A stretch of 64,000 nucleotides of DNA from Streptomyces graminofaciens (GCF_030294945.1 NZ_AP018448.1:7846501-7910500), one strand, 5' to 3'; positions 25,991 to 37,128 are shown, counted from the stretch's first letter. Notes: generated from the sequence alone by a model not told the origin. A program made the numbers and translations.

Positions 25991-27283
25991 GTGACCGAGC
26001 CCCAGCCCCTTACCGAACACACCGCCGATGTGATCGTCGTCGGGGCCGGGCCAGCCGGTTCCACCACCGCGTACTACCTGGCGAAGGCCGGCCTCGACGT
26101 ACTGCTCCTCGAGAAGACCAGCTTCCCGAGGGAGAAGGTCTGCGGCGACGGCCTCACCCCGCGCGCCACCAAGCAGCTCGTGTCGATGGGCATCGACATC
26201 TCCGAAGAGGCGGGCTGGCTGCGCAACAAGGGCCTGCGCATCATCGGCGGCGGCGTCCGCCTCCAGCTCGACTGGCCGGATCTCGCCTCCTACCCGGACT
26301 ACGGACTCGTCCGCAAGCGCGACGACTTCGACGAGCAGCTCGCCCGCCAGGCCCAGAAGGCGGGCGCCCGGCTGCACGAGCGCTGCAACGTGGGCGCGCC
26401 CGTCATCGACGACCGCACGGGCCGTATCACCGGCGTCCACGCCAAGCTCGGCGACGAGAAGCGCGAAGTCACCTTCCACGCCCCGCTGGTGGTGGCCGCC
26501 GACGGCAACTCCACCCGCCTGTCGCTGGCGATGGGCCTGCACCGCCGCGAGGACCGCCCGATGGGCGTGGCCGTCCGGACGTACTTCACCTCTCCGCGCC
26601 ATGACGACGACTACCTGGAGTCCTGGCTGGAGCTGTGGGACCGCCGCGGGCCGGGTGAGGACCGCCTCCTCCCCGGCTACGGCTGGATCTTCGGCATGGG
26701 CGACGGCACGAGCAACGTCGGCCTGGGCGTACTCAACACTTCCGCCGCCTTCAAGGAGCTGGACTGGCGCGAGGTTCTGAAGGCCTGGTGCGCGTCCATG
26801 CCCGAGGAGTGGGGCTACACCCCGGAGAACATGACGGGCCCGATCCGCGGCGCCGCCCTCCCCATGGCCTTCAACCGCCAGCCCCACTACACCAAGGGCC
26901 TGCTGCTCGTCGGCGACGCCGGCGGCCTCGTGAACCCCTTCAACGGCGAGGGCATCGCCTACGCCATGGAGTCCGGCCAGATCGCCGCCGACATCATCGT
27001 CCAGGCCCACGCCCGCGCCACCCCCGGCCAGCGCGAACTCGCCCTCCAGCGCTACCCGCAGGTCCTCAAGGACACCTACGGCGGCTACTACACGCTGGGC
27101 CGCGCCTTCGTGAAGCTCATCGGCAACCCCAAGATCATGAAGATCGCCGCCCAGCGCGGTCTCACCCACCCGCTGCTGATGAAGTTCACCCTGAAGCTCC
27201 TCGCCAACCTCACCGACCCGACGGGCGGCGACGCGATGGACCGCATCATCAACGGCCTGAGCAAGGTGGCACCCAAGGCGTGA
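25991..27283 (+). CDS. Geranylgeranyl reductase-family flavoprotein (MenJ-like menaquinone reductase)
   Basis: A 430-residue FAD enzyme. The N-terminal Rossmann motif is VIVVGAGPAGSTTAYYLAKAG (about residues 14-34), followed by KVCGDGLTPRA, typical of the geranylgeranyl reductase family, and a second FAD motif LLVGDAGGLVNPFNGEGIAYAMESG near 310-335. In mycobacteria MenJ saturates one double bond of the menaquinone tail; partially saturated menaquinones are standard in streptomycetes. Start GTG 25991. Its position among menaquinone genes and just upstream of nuo supports this reading, but the substrate is inferred. Confidence 0.85.
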   Translation: MTEPQPLTEHTADVIVVGAGPAGSTTAYYLAKAGLDVLLLEKTSFPREKVCGDGLTPRATKQLVSMGIDISEEAGWLRNKGLRIIGGGVRLQLDWPDLASYPDYGLVRKRDDFDEQLARQAQKAGARLHERCNVGAPVIDDRTGRITGVHAKLGDEKREVTFHAPLVVAADGNSTRLSLAMGLHRREDRPMGVAVRTYFTSPRHDDDYLESWLELWDRRGPGEDRLLPGYGWIFGMGDGTSNVGLGVLNTSAAFKELDWREVLKAWCASMPEEWGYTPENMTGPIRGAALPMAFNRQPHYTKGLLLVGDAGGLVNPFNGEGIAYAMESGQIAADIIVQAHARATPGQRELALQRYPQVLKDTYGGYYTLGRAFVKLIGNPKIMKIAAQRGLTHPLLMKFTLKLLANLTDPTGGDAMDRIINGLSKVAPKA

Positions 27284-27311
27284 CGGGTGAACCCGCCGGG
27301 TGAGCCGGATG

Positions 27312-27346
27312 ACCCGGTGAGCCCGGTGAGCCCGGTGAGCCCGGTG
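27312..27346. repeat. Four tandem 9-base repeats
   Basis: GCCCGGTGA is repeated about four times directly after the MenJ-like gene. It is probably a slippage product in non-coding sequence. Confidence 0.6.
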
Positions 27347-27356
27347 CAAGGGTGCT

Positions 27357-27800
27357 GTGGGCGATCGGGACGCTACCTTCCGTCCCGTCCCCACCTCCCC
27401 ACCCGCCGACGCCCTCGTTTCAAGGGGCGCCCCGCCCGCGGCGGCCGCTCCCGTCCCCGCCGCGGGCAAACGTGTGGCCGTCCTCGGCGGCGGAGCCTCC
27501 GGCCTCAGCGCCGCGCACGAACTCGCCGAACGCGGCTACGCCGTCACCGTCCACGAGTAGGCAGCCGCCGAGTGCTGGGCCCAGCTCCGGGACGCGCTCA
27601 ACGACTCCGGCGAGACGGGCTTCGGCGGCCCGACCCGCAGAACCGTGAACGGCTCCTCTTCCACTACGGGCGCGCTCTACGACCGCCCCACGGCCCGCAC
27701 GGCCGTCCCGGACTTCTTCCTCGCGGGCGACTGCGTCCGCACGGACATGCCCCGTAGAGCCCCCGCATGGCCCTCGGCGCCCCTTCGAGGGCAGGCCTGA
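27357..27800 (+). pseudogene. Degenerate FAD-dependent oxidoreductase (HpnE/desaturase-like)
   Basis: The frame opens with a clean FAD-binding start (VAVLGGGASGLSAAHELAERGYAVTVHE, about residues 39-66) and hits a TAG at 27558-27560. It continues in the same frame with pieces that look like the end of the same protein family (TAVPDFFLAGDCVRTDMP). Only about 147 codons remain, against the roughly 450-500 expected for hydroxysqualene dehydroxylase or phytoene desaturase-like enzymes. So the middle has been lost and the rest decayed. It lies between the MenJ-like gene and nlpC. Confidence 0.7.
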
Positions 27801-27832
27801 GGGCCGCTGCCCCCATCGGGGAAGCGGCCCTC
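27799..27832 (-). terminator. Hairpin terminator of the NlpC/P60 gene
   Basis: GAGGGCCGCT at 27799-27808 pairs with AGCGGCCCTC at 27823-27832, with a CCCC/GGGG extension in the stem. It is about 40 bases beyond the nlpC stop codon. Confidence 0.65.
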
Positions 27833-27871
27833 CAGAAGGCCCGGAAAACGCCCGTGCGGGGCGTCCGCGCG

Positions 27872-28660
27872 TCAGAGCACGCGCACCGCACCCGACGCCG
27901 GGTAGCCGGAGAGGTCCTGGATGACGACGCCCTTGGAGGGGTTCGCCGCGTCGAGGTACTGGCCGTTACCGATGTAGACACCCACGTGGTACGCCGAGCC
28001 CTTCGAGCCCCAGTACAGGATGTCGCCGACCTGGATCTGGGACAGCGGGATGTCGGTGCCCTGCATCGACTGGTCCTGCGAGACCCGGGGGAGGTCCACG
28101 CCGACCTGCTTGAACGCGGCCTGGACCAGCGAGGAGCAGTCCCATGCGTTGGGGCCCGTGGCGCCCAGGACATAGGCGTCGCCGAGCTGCGACTTGAGGA
28201 AGCTGATGACGGTGGCGACGCTGCCGCTGGCGGGCGCGCTCGCCGTCGTCGAGGTGGAGGTGAGGGTGGTCCGCTCGTTGTTGCGCGAGGCGCGCTCCTC
28301 GGCCTTCCGCTCGGCCTCCTCGGCGGCCTTCTTGCGGGCCTCGGCCTGCTTCGCCTTGGCGAGGTCCTTCTCCGCCTGCTTGGCCGCGTCCTCGGCGGCG
28401 GCGTCCCGCTCGGCCTGCAGCTGGTAGTCGGCCGCCATCTGCTGGGTGGCGTCGGCGGACTGTGCTGCCTGCGTGGCCAGGTCGGCCGTCAGCGTGGGCA
28501 GTTCGAGCGTCTGCGTCGTCGCGTCGGCGGCGAACGCCGACGTTGCGCCGGCCACTGCCACGGTGCCGAGGACACCACTGGCAACGCCCGCACGCATCAC
28601 GATCGACGACGTGTTGCGGCGGGGCTTCCGGTGGCTGCGTATGTGAGCGGTGTGGGACAT
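27872..28660 (-). CDS. Secreted NlpC/P60 peptidoglycan hydrolase
   Basis: A 262-residue exported enzyme. The signal peptide (basic HRKPRRNTSS, then a hydrophobic core) ends near TSAFA, about residue 44. A long Ala/Glu/Lys coiled coil follows (about 60-130). The C-terminal NlpC/P60 domain has the catalytic Cys in WDCSSLVQAAF, the His in AYHVGVYIGNG, and the QVGDILYW strand. It should cut stem peptides of peptidoglycan. ATG 28660 gives the best signal peptide; in-frame starts at 28690 and 28717 exist with no clearly better ribosome site. It is divergent from nuoA. Confidence 0.88.
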   Translation of the reverse strand: MSHTAHIRSHRKPRRNTSSIVMRAGVASGVLGTVAVAGATSAFAADATTQTLELPTLTADLATQAAQSADATQQMAADYQLQAERDAAAEDAAKQAEKDLAKAKQAEARKKAAEEAERKAEERASRNNERTTLTSTSTTASAPASGSVATVISFLKSQLGDAYVLGATGPNAWDCSSLVQAAFKQVGVDLPRVSQDQSMQGTDIPLSQIQVGDILYWGSKGSAYHVGVYIGNGQYLDAANPSKGVVIQDLSGYPASGAVRVL

Positions 28661-28899
28661 GGGTACAAGCGGTACCAGGGGCTGCTCCATACCTTCAAGA
28701 AACGTGTCCTGTGCCACAGTTGTTCAATCAGCCCCCTGAAATCTCAGCGCGTCAGCCTTTATTGACGCCGTAACGGGCATTATGGACACGCCCTATCGGG
28801 CCCGTGATCAAGGGCTTTCGCAATTACGTCCGGATTGCCCCGCGCCTACCATCGAACGGGACGGGTGGCCAAGCCCGCTTGATTTGATCTCGTATCGGT

Positions 28900-28913
28900 G
28901 TGGCGCAGGTCAC
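28900..28913. promoter_or_regulatory. Candidate Crp-type binding site
   Basis: GTGGCGCAGGTCAC fits the GTG-N6-GNCAC half-conserved motif described for streptomycete Crp. It lies 240 bases upstream of nlpC and over 500 upstream of nuoA, so nlpC is the more likely target. Single motif matches are common, so this is weak. Confidence 0.3.
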
Positions 28914-29269
28914 GGAACGGTCACCGGTGTGACCGCGCCTCGTGGGTATCCGCCCCGCCCCGCCCGCCCGCCGGAGCTCGTGAACGCGTGCACGCGTCCA
29001 CATTCCACACCGGACCTCCCTCCGAGGTGTGAACGCGGCCCACTATCAAGCACCCTCGTCCAGCGCCAATTTGCATGCAGAGGAACTCTCTTGATATGGA
29101 GACGCCCCTTGCGACCTGCGGCGATGAATGAAAATGTCACTTCTGGTGATCACTCTGACGCTTCGTGTGTGAAGATCGCCGCTCATCCGACTTCATGATC
29201 CTTCGTCAGGTGGTGGAGATCACAAACTCGGTGCCGTACCCCGTGTCGCAGATCACAGACCGCCGGGCA

Positions 29270-29275
29270 TAGGAT
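29270..29275 (+). promoter_or_regulatory. Candidate -10 element of the nuo promoter
   Basis: TAGGAT fits the TAnnnT pattern and sits 15 bases upstream of the Rex-type operator, a geometry in which a bound repressor would block transcription start. No good -35 hexamer is seen. Confidence 0.4.
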
Positions 29276-29290
29276 GCACGGCAGTTGGGC

Positions 29291-29308
29291 TTGTGACCTG
29301 CTTCACAT
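29291..29308. promoter_or_regulatory. Rex-type redox operator upstream of nuoA
   Basis: TTGTGACCTGCTTCACAT matches the Rex operator pattern TTGTGAAC-N3-TTCACAA at most positions, with the TGTGA/TTCACA arms intact. Rex senses the NADH/NAD+ ratio and represses respiratory genes when NADH is low. The nuo operon is a described Rex target in S. coelicolor. It lies 109 bases before the nuoA start. Confidence 0.75.
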
Positions 29309-29416
29309 GTTCGCGATCTTCGCCTGGGACCGGCGGGGCTGGCGGGACAGATGAGGCAGGAGAGCCGGTCCATCAATCCGCCAGCAGTCAGTGCCGACTG
29401 AGAGGAGCGAGGAGCG

Positions 29417-29776
29417 GTGAACGCCTATGCGCCCATCCTCGTACTGGGAGCCCTCGGGGCAGGCTTTGCGATCTTCTCCGTGATCATGGCCACGCTGATC
29501 GGCCCGAAGCGCTACAACCGGGCCAAGCTCGAGGCCTACGAGTGCGGAATCGAGCCGACCCCCACGCCGGCCGGCGGCGGGCGCTTCCCCATCAAGTACT
29601 ACCTGACGGCGATGCTCTTCATCGTCTTCGACATCGAGATCGTCTTCCTCTACCCCTGGGCCGTCACCTTCGACGCCCTGGGTGTTTTCGGGCTCGTGGA
29701 GATGCTGCTCTTCGTGCTCACCGTCTTCGTCGCCTACGCGTACGTCTGGCGGCGCGGCGGTCTGGAATGGGACTGA
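29417..29776 (+). CDS. nuoA: NADH:quinone oxidoreductase subunit A
   Basis: A 119-residue membrane-arm subunit of complex I with three helices. Family landmarks are [13 protein letters not shown] (about residues 34-46, the conserved Cys loop at the quinone site) and [27 protein letters not shown] (about 54-80). It opens the 14-gene operon, so its start region carries the control sites: a Rex-type operator lies 109 bases upstream. Start GTG 29417 after GAGAGGAGCGAGG. The gap to nuoB is 13 bases. Confidence 0.96.
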   Translation: MNAYAPILVLGALGAGFAIFSVIMATLIGPKRYNRAKLEAYECGIEPTPTPAGGGRFPIKYYLTAMLFIVFDIEIVFLYPWAVTFDALGVFGLVEMLLFVLTVFVAYAYVWRRGGLEWD

Positions 29777-29789
29777 GGGGCCTTTAGCC

Positions 29790-30340
<551 letters not shown>

Positions 30341-30344
<4 letters not shown>

Positions 30345-31093
30345 GCGACAAGAACGGCGCCAACGACGCGAACGGGGTGAACCCCGAGAAGGACCTCGCC
30401 GCCTCCAACCTCCCGGGCCAGCGCGGCGACGGCGGCGAGGAGATCCGCGTCCAGCGCGGCATGTTCGGCGCCAACAACGGCGGCGACACCTCCGGCTACG
30501 GCGGCCTGGTCCGCTCCATCCGGCTCCCCGGCGCCACCGCCCGCCCCTACGGCGGCTGGTTCGACGAGGTCGCCGACGAGCTGGAGGGCGCCCTGGAGGA
30601 ACAGGGCCTCGTCCCCGAGAACGTGATCGACAAGACGGTCGTCGACCGCGGCGAGCTCACCTTCCACATCGAGCGCGAGTACCTGCCGAGCGTCGCCCGG
30701 ACCCTCCGCGACGACCCGGCCCTCCGCTTCGAACTGTGCACCGGCGTCTCCGGAGTCCACTACCCCGGCGACAAGGGCCGCGAGCTGCACGCCGTCTACC
30801 ACCTGCGCTCGATCACCCACAACCGGCTGATCCGCCTGGAGGTCTCCGCCCCCGACGCCGACCCGCACATCCCGACGCTCGTCCCCGTCTACCCGACGAA
30901 CGACTGGCACGAGCGCGAGACGTACGACTTCTTCGGCATCGTCTTCGACGGCCACCCCGCGCTGACACGGATCATGATGCCGGACGACTGGCAGGGCTTC
31001 CCGCAGCGCAAGGACTACCCCCTCGGCGGCATCCCCGTCGAATACAAGGGCGCCCAGATCCCGGCTCCGGACCAGCGGAGGTCGTACTCATGA
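30341..31093 (+). CDS. nuoC: NADH:quinone oxidoreductase subunit C
   Basis: A 250-residue 30-kDa subunit. The first 50 residues are polar and low-complexity (an extension common in actinobacteria). The conserved fold then ends in the signature [28 protein letters not shown] (about residues 190-217) and RKDYPLGG. It helps build the quinone-proximal module with NuoB and NuoD and is separate from NuoD, not fused as in enterobacteria. It overlaps both neighbours by 4 bases. Confidence 0.95.
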
Positions 31094-32412
31094 GCACGCA
31101 GCACGCAACTCCGCGCGAGACCACCGAGGGCACCGTATATACGGTCACCGGCGGCGACTGGGACGAGGTCGCCGAGACCGCGGCGAGGTCCGACGACGAG
31201 CGCATCATCGTCAACATGGGCCCCCAGCACCCGTCGACGCACGGTGTGCTCCGGCTCATCCTGGAGATCGACGGCGAGACCGTCACCGAAGCCCGCTGCG
31301 GCATCGGCTACCTCCACACCGGCATCGAGAAGAACCTCGAATACCGCACGTGGACCCAGGGCACCACGTTCGTGACGCGCATGGACTACCTGACGCCGTT
31401 CTTCAACGAGACGGCGTACTGCCTCGCCGTGGAGAAGCTCCTCGGCATCGAGGACCAGATCCCGGACCGCGCCACGATCATCCGCGTGCTCCTCATGGAG
31501 CTGAACCGGCTCTCCTCCCACCTGGTGTGCATCGCCACCGGCGGCATGGAGCTGGGCGCCACCACGATCATGATCTACGGCTTCCGAGATCGTGAACTCA
31601 TTCTCGACATCTACGAGCTGATCACCGGCCTGCGCATGAACCACGCGTACATCCGGCCCGGCGGACTCGCCCAGGACCTGCCGCCCGGCGCGGTGGACCA
31701 GATCCGCGAGTTCGTGAAGAAGATGCAGAAGAACCTGCCCGAGTACGACAAGCTCGCCACCGGGAACCCCATCTTCAAGGCCCGTATGCAGGACGTCGGC
31801 TATCTCGACCTGTCCGGCTGCATGGCCCTCGGCGCCACCGGCCCGATCCTGCGCTCCGCCGGCCTCCCGCACGACCTGCGCAAGGCCCAGCCGTACTGCG
31901 GCTACGAGACGTACGACTTCGACGTCCCGACCGCCGACACCTGCGACTCCTACGGCCGCTTCCTGGTTCGCCTCGAAGAGATGCGCCAGTCCCTGCGGAT
32001 CGTCGAGCAGTGCCTGGACCGGCTGCAGCCCGGCCCGGTCATGGTCGCCGACAAGAAGATCGCCTGGCCCGCCCAGCTCGCCCTGGGACCCGACGGGCTC
32101 GGCAACTCCCTGGACCACATCAAGAAGATCATGGGCACCTCCATGGAGGCCCTGATCCACCACTTCAAGCTGGTGACCGAGGGCTTCCGCGTCCCGCCGG
32201 GACAGGCGTACGCGGCGGTCGAGTCACCCAAGGGCGAACTCGGGGTGCACGTCGTCTCCGACGGAGGCACCCGCCCCTTCCGGGTCCACTTCCGCGACCC
32301 GTCCTTCACCAATCTGCAGACCATGGCGGCGATGTGCGAGGGCGGCCAGGTCGCCGACGTCATCGTCGCCGTCGCGTCCATCGACCCCGTGATGGGAGGC
32401 GTCGACCGGTGA
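31090..32412 (+). CDS. nuoD: NADH:quinone oxidoreductase subunit D
   Basis: A 440-residue 49-kDa subunit related to the large subunit of NiFe hydrogenases, and part of the quinone-binding cavity. Landmarks are [22 protein letters not shown] (about residues 42-63), [16 protein letters not shown], and [31 protein letters not shown] toward the C-terminus. The hydrogenase metal-binding Cys pairs are absent, as expected. Start ATG 31090 overlaps nuoC; its stop overlaps the nuoE GTG. Confidence 0.96.
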   Translation: MSTQHATPRETTEGTVYTVTGGDWDEVAETAARSDDERIIVNMGPQHPSTHGVLRLILEIDGETVTEARCGIGYLHTGIEKNLEYRTWTQGTTFVTRMDYLTPFFNETAYCLAVEKLLGIEDQIPDRATIIRVLLMELNRLSSHLVCIATGGMELGATTIMIYGFRDRELILDIYELITGLRMNHAYIRPGGLAQDLPPGAVDQIREFVKKMQKNLPEYDKLATGNPIFKARMQDVGYLDLSGCMALGATGPILRSAGLPHDLRKAQPYCGYETYDFDVPTADTCDSYGRFLVRLEEMRQSLRIVEQCLDRLQPGPVMVADKKIAWPAQLALGPDGLGNSLDHIKKIMGTSMEALIHHFKLVTEGFRVPPGQAYAAVESPKGELGVHVVSDGGTRPFRVHFRDPSFTNLQTMAAMCEGGQVADVIVAVASIDPVMGGVDR

Positions 32413-33272
32413 CCACCACCCCCGAGGGCGTCAGCCTGGGCATGCCCCAGCTGCCCGCGCCCGACTACCCGGACGACGTTCGAGCCCGGCTGGAGCGGGA
32501 CGCCGCCGAGGTCGTCGCCCGCTACCCGGACTCCCGTTCCGCCCTTCTGCCGTTGCTGCATCTCGTGCAGTCGGAGGAGGGCCATGTCACCCGCACCGGC
32601 ATGCGGTTCTGCGCCGAGGTGCTCGGTCTGACCACGGCCGAGGTCACCGCCGTCGCCACCTTCTACACCATGTACCGGCGGGGGCCCTCCGGTGACTATC
32701 AGGTGGGTGTCTGCACCAACACCCTGTGCGCGGTGATGGGCGGCGACGCGATCTTCGAGGCGCTGCAGGACCACCTGGGCGTCGGCAACGGCGGGACCAC
32801 CGACGACGGCAAGGTCACCCTGGAGCACATCGAGTGCAACGCGGCCTGCGACTTCGCCCCGGTCGTGATGGTCAACTGGGAGTTCTTCGACAACCAGACC
32901 GTGGACAGCGCCAAGCGCCTCGTCGACGACCTGCGCACGGGAGCACAGGTCGAACCGACGCGCGGCGCTCCGTTGTGCACGTTCAAGGAGACCGCGCGGA
33001 TTCTCGCCGGCTTCCCCGACGAGCGGCCAGGGGCCGTCGAGGCGACCGGCGGTGCGGGACCCGCCTCGCTGGTGGGCCTCCGCCTGGCAAGGGGAGAGGC
33101 CGCATCCGCGCGCGTGGTCCATCCGCGGGACGGCGGCCCGCACGACGCGCCGCAGGACAGGGTGCACGAGCCGTCACCCACCGAACACCTCAGCTCGCAC
33201 GACGCGCCGCAGGAGACATCGGCATCCGACCCCGCGCACCCGGCAGGGCCTACCGCCGAGGAGGGGGAGTGA
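32409..33272 (+). CDS. nuoE: NADH:quinone oxidoreductase subunit E with a long acidic tail
   Basis: A 287-residue 24-kDa subunit with a thioredoxin-like fold holding a [2Fe-2S] cluster. The ligands are the CTNTLC pair (about residues 98-103) and CNAACD (about 139-144). The conserved part ends near residue 215. The last 70 or so residues are a disordered-looking Pro/His/Ala/Glu tail ([20 protein letters not shown]) not needed by the fold and longer than in most relatives. GTG 32409 overlaps nuoD; the stop overlaps the nuoF start. Confidence 0.94.
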   Translation: MTTTPEGVSLGMPQLPAPDYPDDVRARLERDAAEVVARYPDSRSALLPLLHLVQSEEGHVTRTGMRFCAEVLGLTTAEVTAVATFYTMYRRGPSGDYQVGVCTNTLCAVMGGDAIFEALQDHLGVGNGGTTDDGKVTLEHIECNAACDFAPVVMVNWEFFDNQTVDSAKRLVDDLRTGAQVEPTRGAPLCTFKETARILAGFPDERPGAVEATGGAGPASLVGLRLARGEAASARVVHPRDGGPHDAPQDRVHEPSPTEHLSSHDAPQETSASDPAHPAGPTAEEGE

Positions 33273-34627
33273 TGACATTGGCACCCGAGATCAAGGGCAC
33301 CAGCCCCGAGAAGCTGCTCGCACCCGTGCTGTCGGCCTTCTGGGACGAGGACAGGTCGTGGACGCTGGACGTCTACCGAAGGCACGAGGGCTACGAGGGA
33401 CTTCGCAAGGCGCTCGCCATGTCCCCGGACGAAGTCATCGCGTACGTCAAGGAATCCGGACTGCGTGGTCGCGGCGGCGCGGGATTCCCCACCGGAATGA
33501 AATGGCAGTTCATTCCCCAGGGTGATGGAAAACCACACTATCTAGTTGTCAACGCCGACGAGTCGGAACCCGGAACGTGCAAGGACATTCCGCTCCTCTT
33601 CGCGAACCCGCATAGCCTCATCGAGGGCATGGTCATCGCGTGTTATGCCATCAGGTCTTCGCATGCCTTCATCTATCTGCGTGGTGAAGTCGTTCCCGTG
33701 TTGCGGCGGTTGCACGAGGCCGTACGTGAGGCCTACGCGGCGGGCTTCCTGGGCGAGAACATCCTGGGCAGCGGACTCGACCTGGACCTCACCGTGCACG
33801 CGGGCGCGGGCGCGTACATCTGCGGTGAGGAGACCGCACTGCTCGACTCGCTCGAAGGCCGCCGTGGACAACCGCGGCTTCGTCCCCCCTTCCCTGCTGT
33901 CGAGGGCCTCTACGCGTGCCCGACTGTCGTGAATAACGTCGAGTCGATCGCGTCGGTTCCCGCCATCATGCAAAAGGGCAAGGAATGGTTCAGGTCGATG
34001 GGCAGCGAGAAGTCCCCCGGCTTCACGCTCTATTCGCTCAGCGGCCATGTCGCCAGTCCCGGCCAGTACGAGGCCCCGCTCGGCATCACCCTCCGCCAGC
34101 TCCTGGAGATGAGCGGCGGCATGCGACCCGGGCATCGCCTCAAGTTCTGGACGCCGGGCGGCTCCTCGACCCCGATGTTCACCGACGAGCACCTCGACGT
34201 CCCTCTTGACTACGAAGGAGTGGGTGCCGCAGGTTCCATGCTCGGCACAAAAGCCCTCCAGTGCTTCGACGAGACCACCTGCGTCGTCCGTGCCGTCACC
34301 CGCTGGACCGAGTTCTACGCCCACGAGTCCTGCGGCAAGTGCACACCCTGCCGCGAAGGCACCTACTGGCTCGTGCAGTTGCTGCGTGACATCGAGGCCG
34401 GCAAGGGCGTCATGAGCGACCTCGACAAGCTCAACGACATCGCCGACAACATCAACGGCAAGTCCTTCTGCGCCCTCGGCGACGGCGCCGCCTCGCCGAT
34501 CTTCTCCTCCCTCAAGTACTTCCGCGCGGAGTACGAGGACCACATCACGGGCCGGGGCTGCCCCTTCGACCCCGCCAAGTCGACCGCCTGGGCCGACAAG
34601 GACAAGCACGCGGAGGTGAACGCATGA
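33272..34627 (+). CDS. nuoF: NADH:quinone oxidoreductase subunit F (NADH and FMN site)
   Basis: A 451-residue 51-kDa subunit that binds NADH, FMN and one [4Fe-4S] cluster, where electrons enter the complex. Landmarks are [16 protein letters not shown] (about residues 65-80), the FMN/NADH segment [32 protein letters not shown], and the cluster ligands [10 protein letters not shown] with a further Cys in [11 protein letters not shown] 33272 directly follows an in-frame GTG at 33269 and is preceded by GAGGGGGAG. Its stop overlaps nuoG. Confidence 0.95.
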   Translation: MTLAPEIKGTSPEKLLAPVLSAFWDEDRSWTLDVYRRHEGYEGLRKALAMSPDEVIAYVKESGLRGRGGAGFPTGMKWQFIPQGDGKPHYLVVNADESEPGTCKDIPLLFANPHSLIEGMVIACYAIRSSHAFIYLRGEVVPVLRRLHEAVREAYAAGFLGENILGSGLDLDLTVHAGAGAYICGEETALLDSLEGRRGQPRLRPPFPAVEGLYACPTVVNNVESIASVPAIMQKGKEWFRSMGSEKSPGFTLYSLSGHVASPGQYEAPLGITLRQLLEMSGGMRPGHRLKFWTPGGSSTPMFTDEHLDVPLDYEGVGAAGSMLGTKALQCFDETTCVVRAVTRWTEFYAHESCGKCTPCREGTYWLVQLLRDIEAGKGVMSDLDKLNDIADNINGKSFCALGDGAASPIFSSLKYFRAEYEDHITGRGCPFDPAKSTAWADKDKHAEVNA

Positions 34628-37128
34628 CCGTGACCACCAGCGCTCCCTCCGGAGGCGGGGAGGCGGCGGTCCCGCCGGAGGATCTCGTCTCGCTGACGAT
34701 CGACGGCGCCGAGATCAGCGTGCCCAAGGGCACCCTGGTCATCCGGGCCGCCGAACAACTCGGCATCGAGATCCCCCGCTTCTGCGACCACCCCCTGCTC
34801 GACCCGGCCGGCGCCTGCCGCCAGTGCATCGTCGAGGTCGAGGGCCAGCGCAAGCCCATGGCGTCCTGCACGATCACCTGTACGGACGGGATGGTCGTCA
34901 AGACTCATCTCACCTCCCCGGTCGCCGAGAAGGCCCAGAAGGGTGTGATGGAGCTTCTGCTCATCAACCACCCGCTGGACTGCCCCGTCTGCGACAAGGG
35001 CGGCGAGTGCCCCCTGCAGAACCAGGCCATGTCGCACGGCCACAGCGAGTCCCGCTTCGAGGGCAGGAAGCGCACCTACGAGAAGCCCGTACCGATCTCC
35101 ACACAGGTGCTGCTCGACCGCGAGCGGTGCGTGCTGTGCGCCCGCTGCACCCGGTTCTCCAACCAGGTCGCGGGCGACCCCATGATCGAGCTGATCGAGC
35201 GGGGCGCGCTCCAGCAGGTCGGCACCGGCGACGGCGACCCCTTCGAGTCGTACTTCTCCGGCAACACCATCCAGATCTGCCCGGTCGGCGCGCTGACCTC
35301 GGCGGCGTACCGATTCCGCTCCCGCCCCTTCGACCTTGTCTCCTCGCCCTCCGTGTGCGAGCACTGCTCCGGCGGCTGCGCCACCCGCACCGACCACCGG
35401 CGCGGCAAGGTCATGCGGCGGCTCGCCGCCAACGACCCCGAGGTCAACGAGGAGTGGATGTGCGACAAGGGACGGTTCGGGTTCCGGTACGCGCAGCTGC
35501 GGGACCGGGTGACGACACCGCTCGTACGGGGTGAGTCCGGCGAACTCGAGCCCGCCTCCTGGCCGGAGGCCCTGGAGGCCGCCGCTCAGGGGCTGCTCGC
35601 CGCGCGCGGCCGCACCGGTGTCCTGACCGGCGGCCGGCTCACCGTCGAGGACGCCTACGCGTACAGCAAGTTCGCGCGCGTGGCGCTCGACACGAACGAC
35701 ATCGACTTCCGCGCGCGCGTGCACAGCGGCGAGGAGGCCGACTTCCTGGCGGCGCGGGTCGCCGGACACGGCCGTGACCTCGACGGTACGGGCGTCACGT
35801 ACGCCTCCCTGGAGAAGGCGCCCGTGGTCCTGCTGGTCGGCTTCGAGGCCGAGGAGGAGGCGCCCGGCGTCTTCCTGAGGCTGCGCAAGGCCTGGCGAGG
35901 CCACGGCCAGAAGGTGTTCGCCCTGGCCACGCACGCCACCCGGGGCCTTCAGAAGGCCGGTGGCACGCTGCTGCCCGCCGCACCCGGCACCGAGACCGAG
36001 TGGCTGGACGCCCTCGCGAGCGGGTTCGGACTGGAGGAGGACGGCACCAAGGCCTCCGAGGGGCTGCGCACCGAGGGCGCGGTGATCGTCGTCGGAGAGC
36101 GGCTCGCGGCCGTGGCGGGCGGGCTCACCGCCGCCGTACGGGCCGCGGCCATGACCGGCGCCCGACTGGCGTGGATCCCGCGCCGGGCCGGGGAGCGCGG
36201 CGCGATCGAGGCGGGCGCGCTGCCGACGCTGCTGCCGGGCGGGCGCCCGGCGACCGACCCACGCGCGCGTGAGGAGGTCGCCGTCGCCTGGGGTGTCGCC
36301 GAACTCCCGCACCGCTACGGCCGGGACACCGGTCAGATCGTCGAGGCCGCCGCCACCGGAGAGCTCGGGGCCCTGGTGGTGGCAGGCGTGGAGATCGCCG
36401 ACCTTCCCGAACCGGCACGCGCGCGTGAGGCACTCCGCGCGGTCGGCTTCCTGGTGTCGCTGGAACAGCGGCCCAGCGAGGTCACCGAGCACGCGGACGT
36501 CGTCCTCCCGGTCGCCGCCGTCGCCGAGAAAGCCGGCACCTTCGTCAACTGGGAAGGCCGCGTACGGCTGTTCGAGGCCGCGCTGAAGCCCGACCAGATG
36601 ACGCGCCGCCTGGCACCCGCCGACCAGCGAGTCCTGCACATGCTGGCCGACGCCATGGACGTCCACCTGGGCCTGCCGGACCTGCGCACCGCCCGCGCGG
36701 AGCTGGACCGGCTCGGCGCCTGGGACGGGGCGCGCGCCACCGACCCGCTGGAGATCGCGGCCCAGCCGCCGCGGCCGGCCGCCGGAGAGGCCGTACTGGC
36801 CGGACACCGGCTGCTGCTCGACCAGGGCCGCCTCCAGGAGGGCGACGAGGCGCTCGCCGGCACCCGGCACGCCGCACGCGCGCGCTTGTCCGCTGCCACG
36901 GCCGACGAGGCGGGCGTCAAGGACGGCGACCTGCTCGCGGTGAACGGGCCCTCCGGGACCGTCGAACTTCCCCTGCAGATCACCGAGATGCCCGACCGCG
37001 TGGTCTGGCTGCCGCTGAACTCCACCGGTTCGGGCGTCGCCTCCGACACCGGGGCGGTGCCCGGCGCACTCGTCCGTATCGGCCCCGCGACACTCGCCGC
37101 CGAGGCCCCCGAGGAGGTGGAGGCATGA
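34624..37128 (+). CDS. nuoG: NADH:quinone oxidoreductase subunit G
   Basis: An 834-residue 75-kDa subunit carrying most of the electron wire. The N-terminal ferredoxin domain binds [2Fe-2S] ([15 protein letters not shown], about residues 57-71). The His/Cys motif [14 protein letters not shown], the pair of clusters around CVLCARC, and a fourth site (CEHCSGGC) follow. A molybdopterin-oxidoreductase-like domain fills about residues 260-830 but is degenerate and is not expected to bind the cofactor. Overlaps of 4 bases on both sides. Confidence 0.95.
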   Translation: MTVTTSAPSGGGEAAVPPEDLVSLTIDGAEISVPKGTLVIRAAEQLGIEIPRFCDHPLLDPAGACRQCIVEVEGQRKPMASCTITCTDGMVVKTHLTSPVAEKAQKGVMELLLINHPLDCPVCDKGGECPLQNQAMSHGHSESRFEGRKRTYEKPVPISTQVLLDRERCVLCARCTRFSNQVAGDPMIELIERGALQQVGTGDGDPFESYFSGNTIQICPVGALTSAAYRFRSRPFDLVSSPSVCEHCSGGCATRTDHRRGKVMRRLAANDPEVNEEWMCDKGRFGFRYAQLRDRVTTPLVRGESGELEPASWPEALEAAAQGLLAARGRTGVLTGGRLTVEDAYAYSKFARVALDTNDIDFRARVHSGEEADFLAARVAGHGRDLDGTGVTYASLEKAPVVLLVGFEAEEEAPGVFLRLRKAWRGHGQKVFALATHATRGLQKAGGTLLPAAPGTETEWLDALASGFGLEEDGTKASEGLRTEGAVIVVGERLAAVAGGLTAAVRAAAMTGARLAWIPRRAGERGAIEAGALPTLLPGGRPATDPRAREEVAVAWGVAELPHRYGRDTGQIVEAAATGELGALVVAGVEIADLPEPARAREALRAVGFLVSLEQRPSEVTEHADVVLPVAAVAEKAGTFVNWEGRVRLFEAALKPDQMTRRLAPADQRVLHMLADAMDVHLGLPDLRTARAELDRLGAWDGARATDPLEIAAQPPRPAAGEAVLAGHRLLLDQGRLQEGDEALAGTRHAARARLSAATADEAGVKDGDLLAVNGPSGTVELPLQITEMPDRVVWLPLNSTGSGVASDTGAVPGALVRIGPATLAAEAPEEVEA

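Larger units (their letters stand above)
28661..29290. other. Long gene-free region between nlpC and nuoA
   Basis: About 630 bases with no supported gene. Composition is AT-richer than the neighbourhood. It holds a Crp-like site (28900-28913), a neighbouring dyad GGTCACCGGTGTGACC (28919-28934), and several AT-rich stretches likely to be promoters for nlpC (leftward) and nuo (rightward). No ydaO-type riboswitch was found before nlpC. Confidence 0.5.

Noticed and set aside
28661..29290. A ydaO riboswitch before the NlpC/P60 gene
   Set aside because: Looked for because such switches often precede wall hydrolases; none of the conserved blocks is present.
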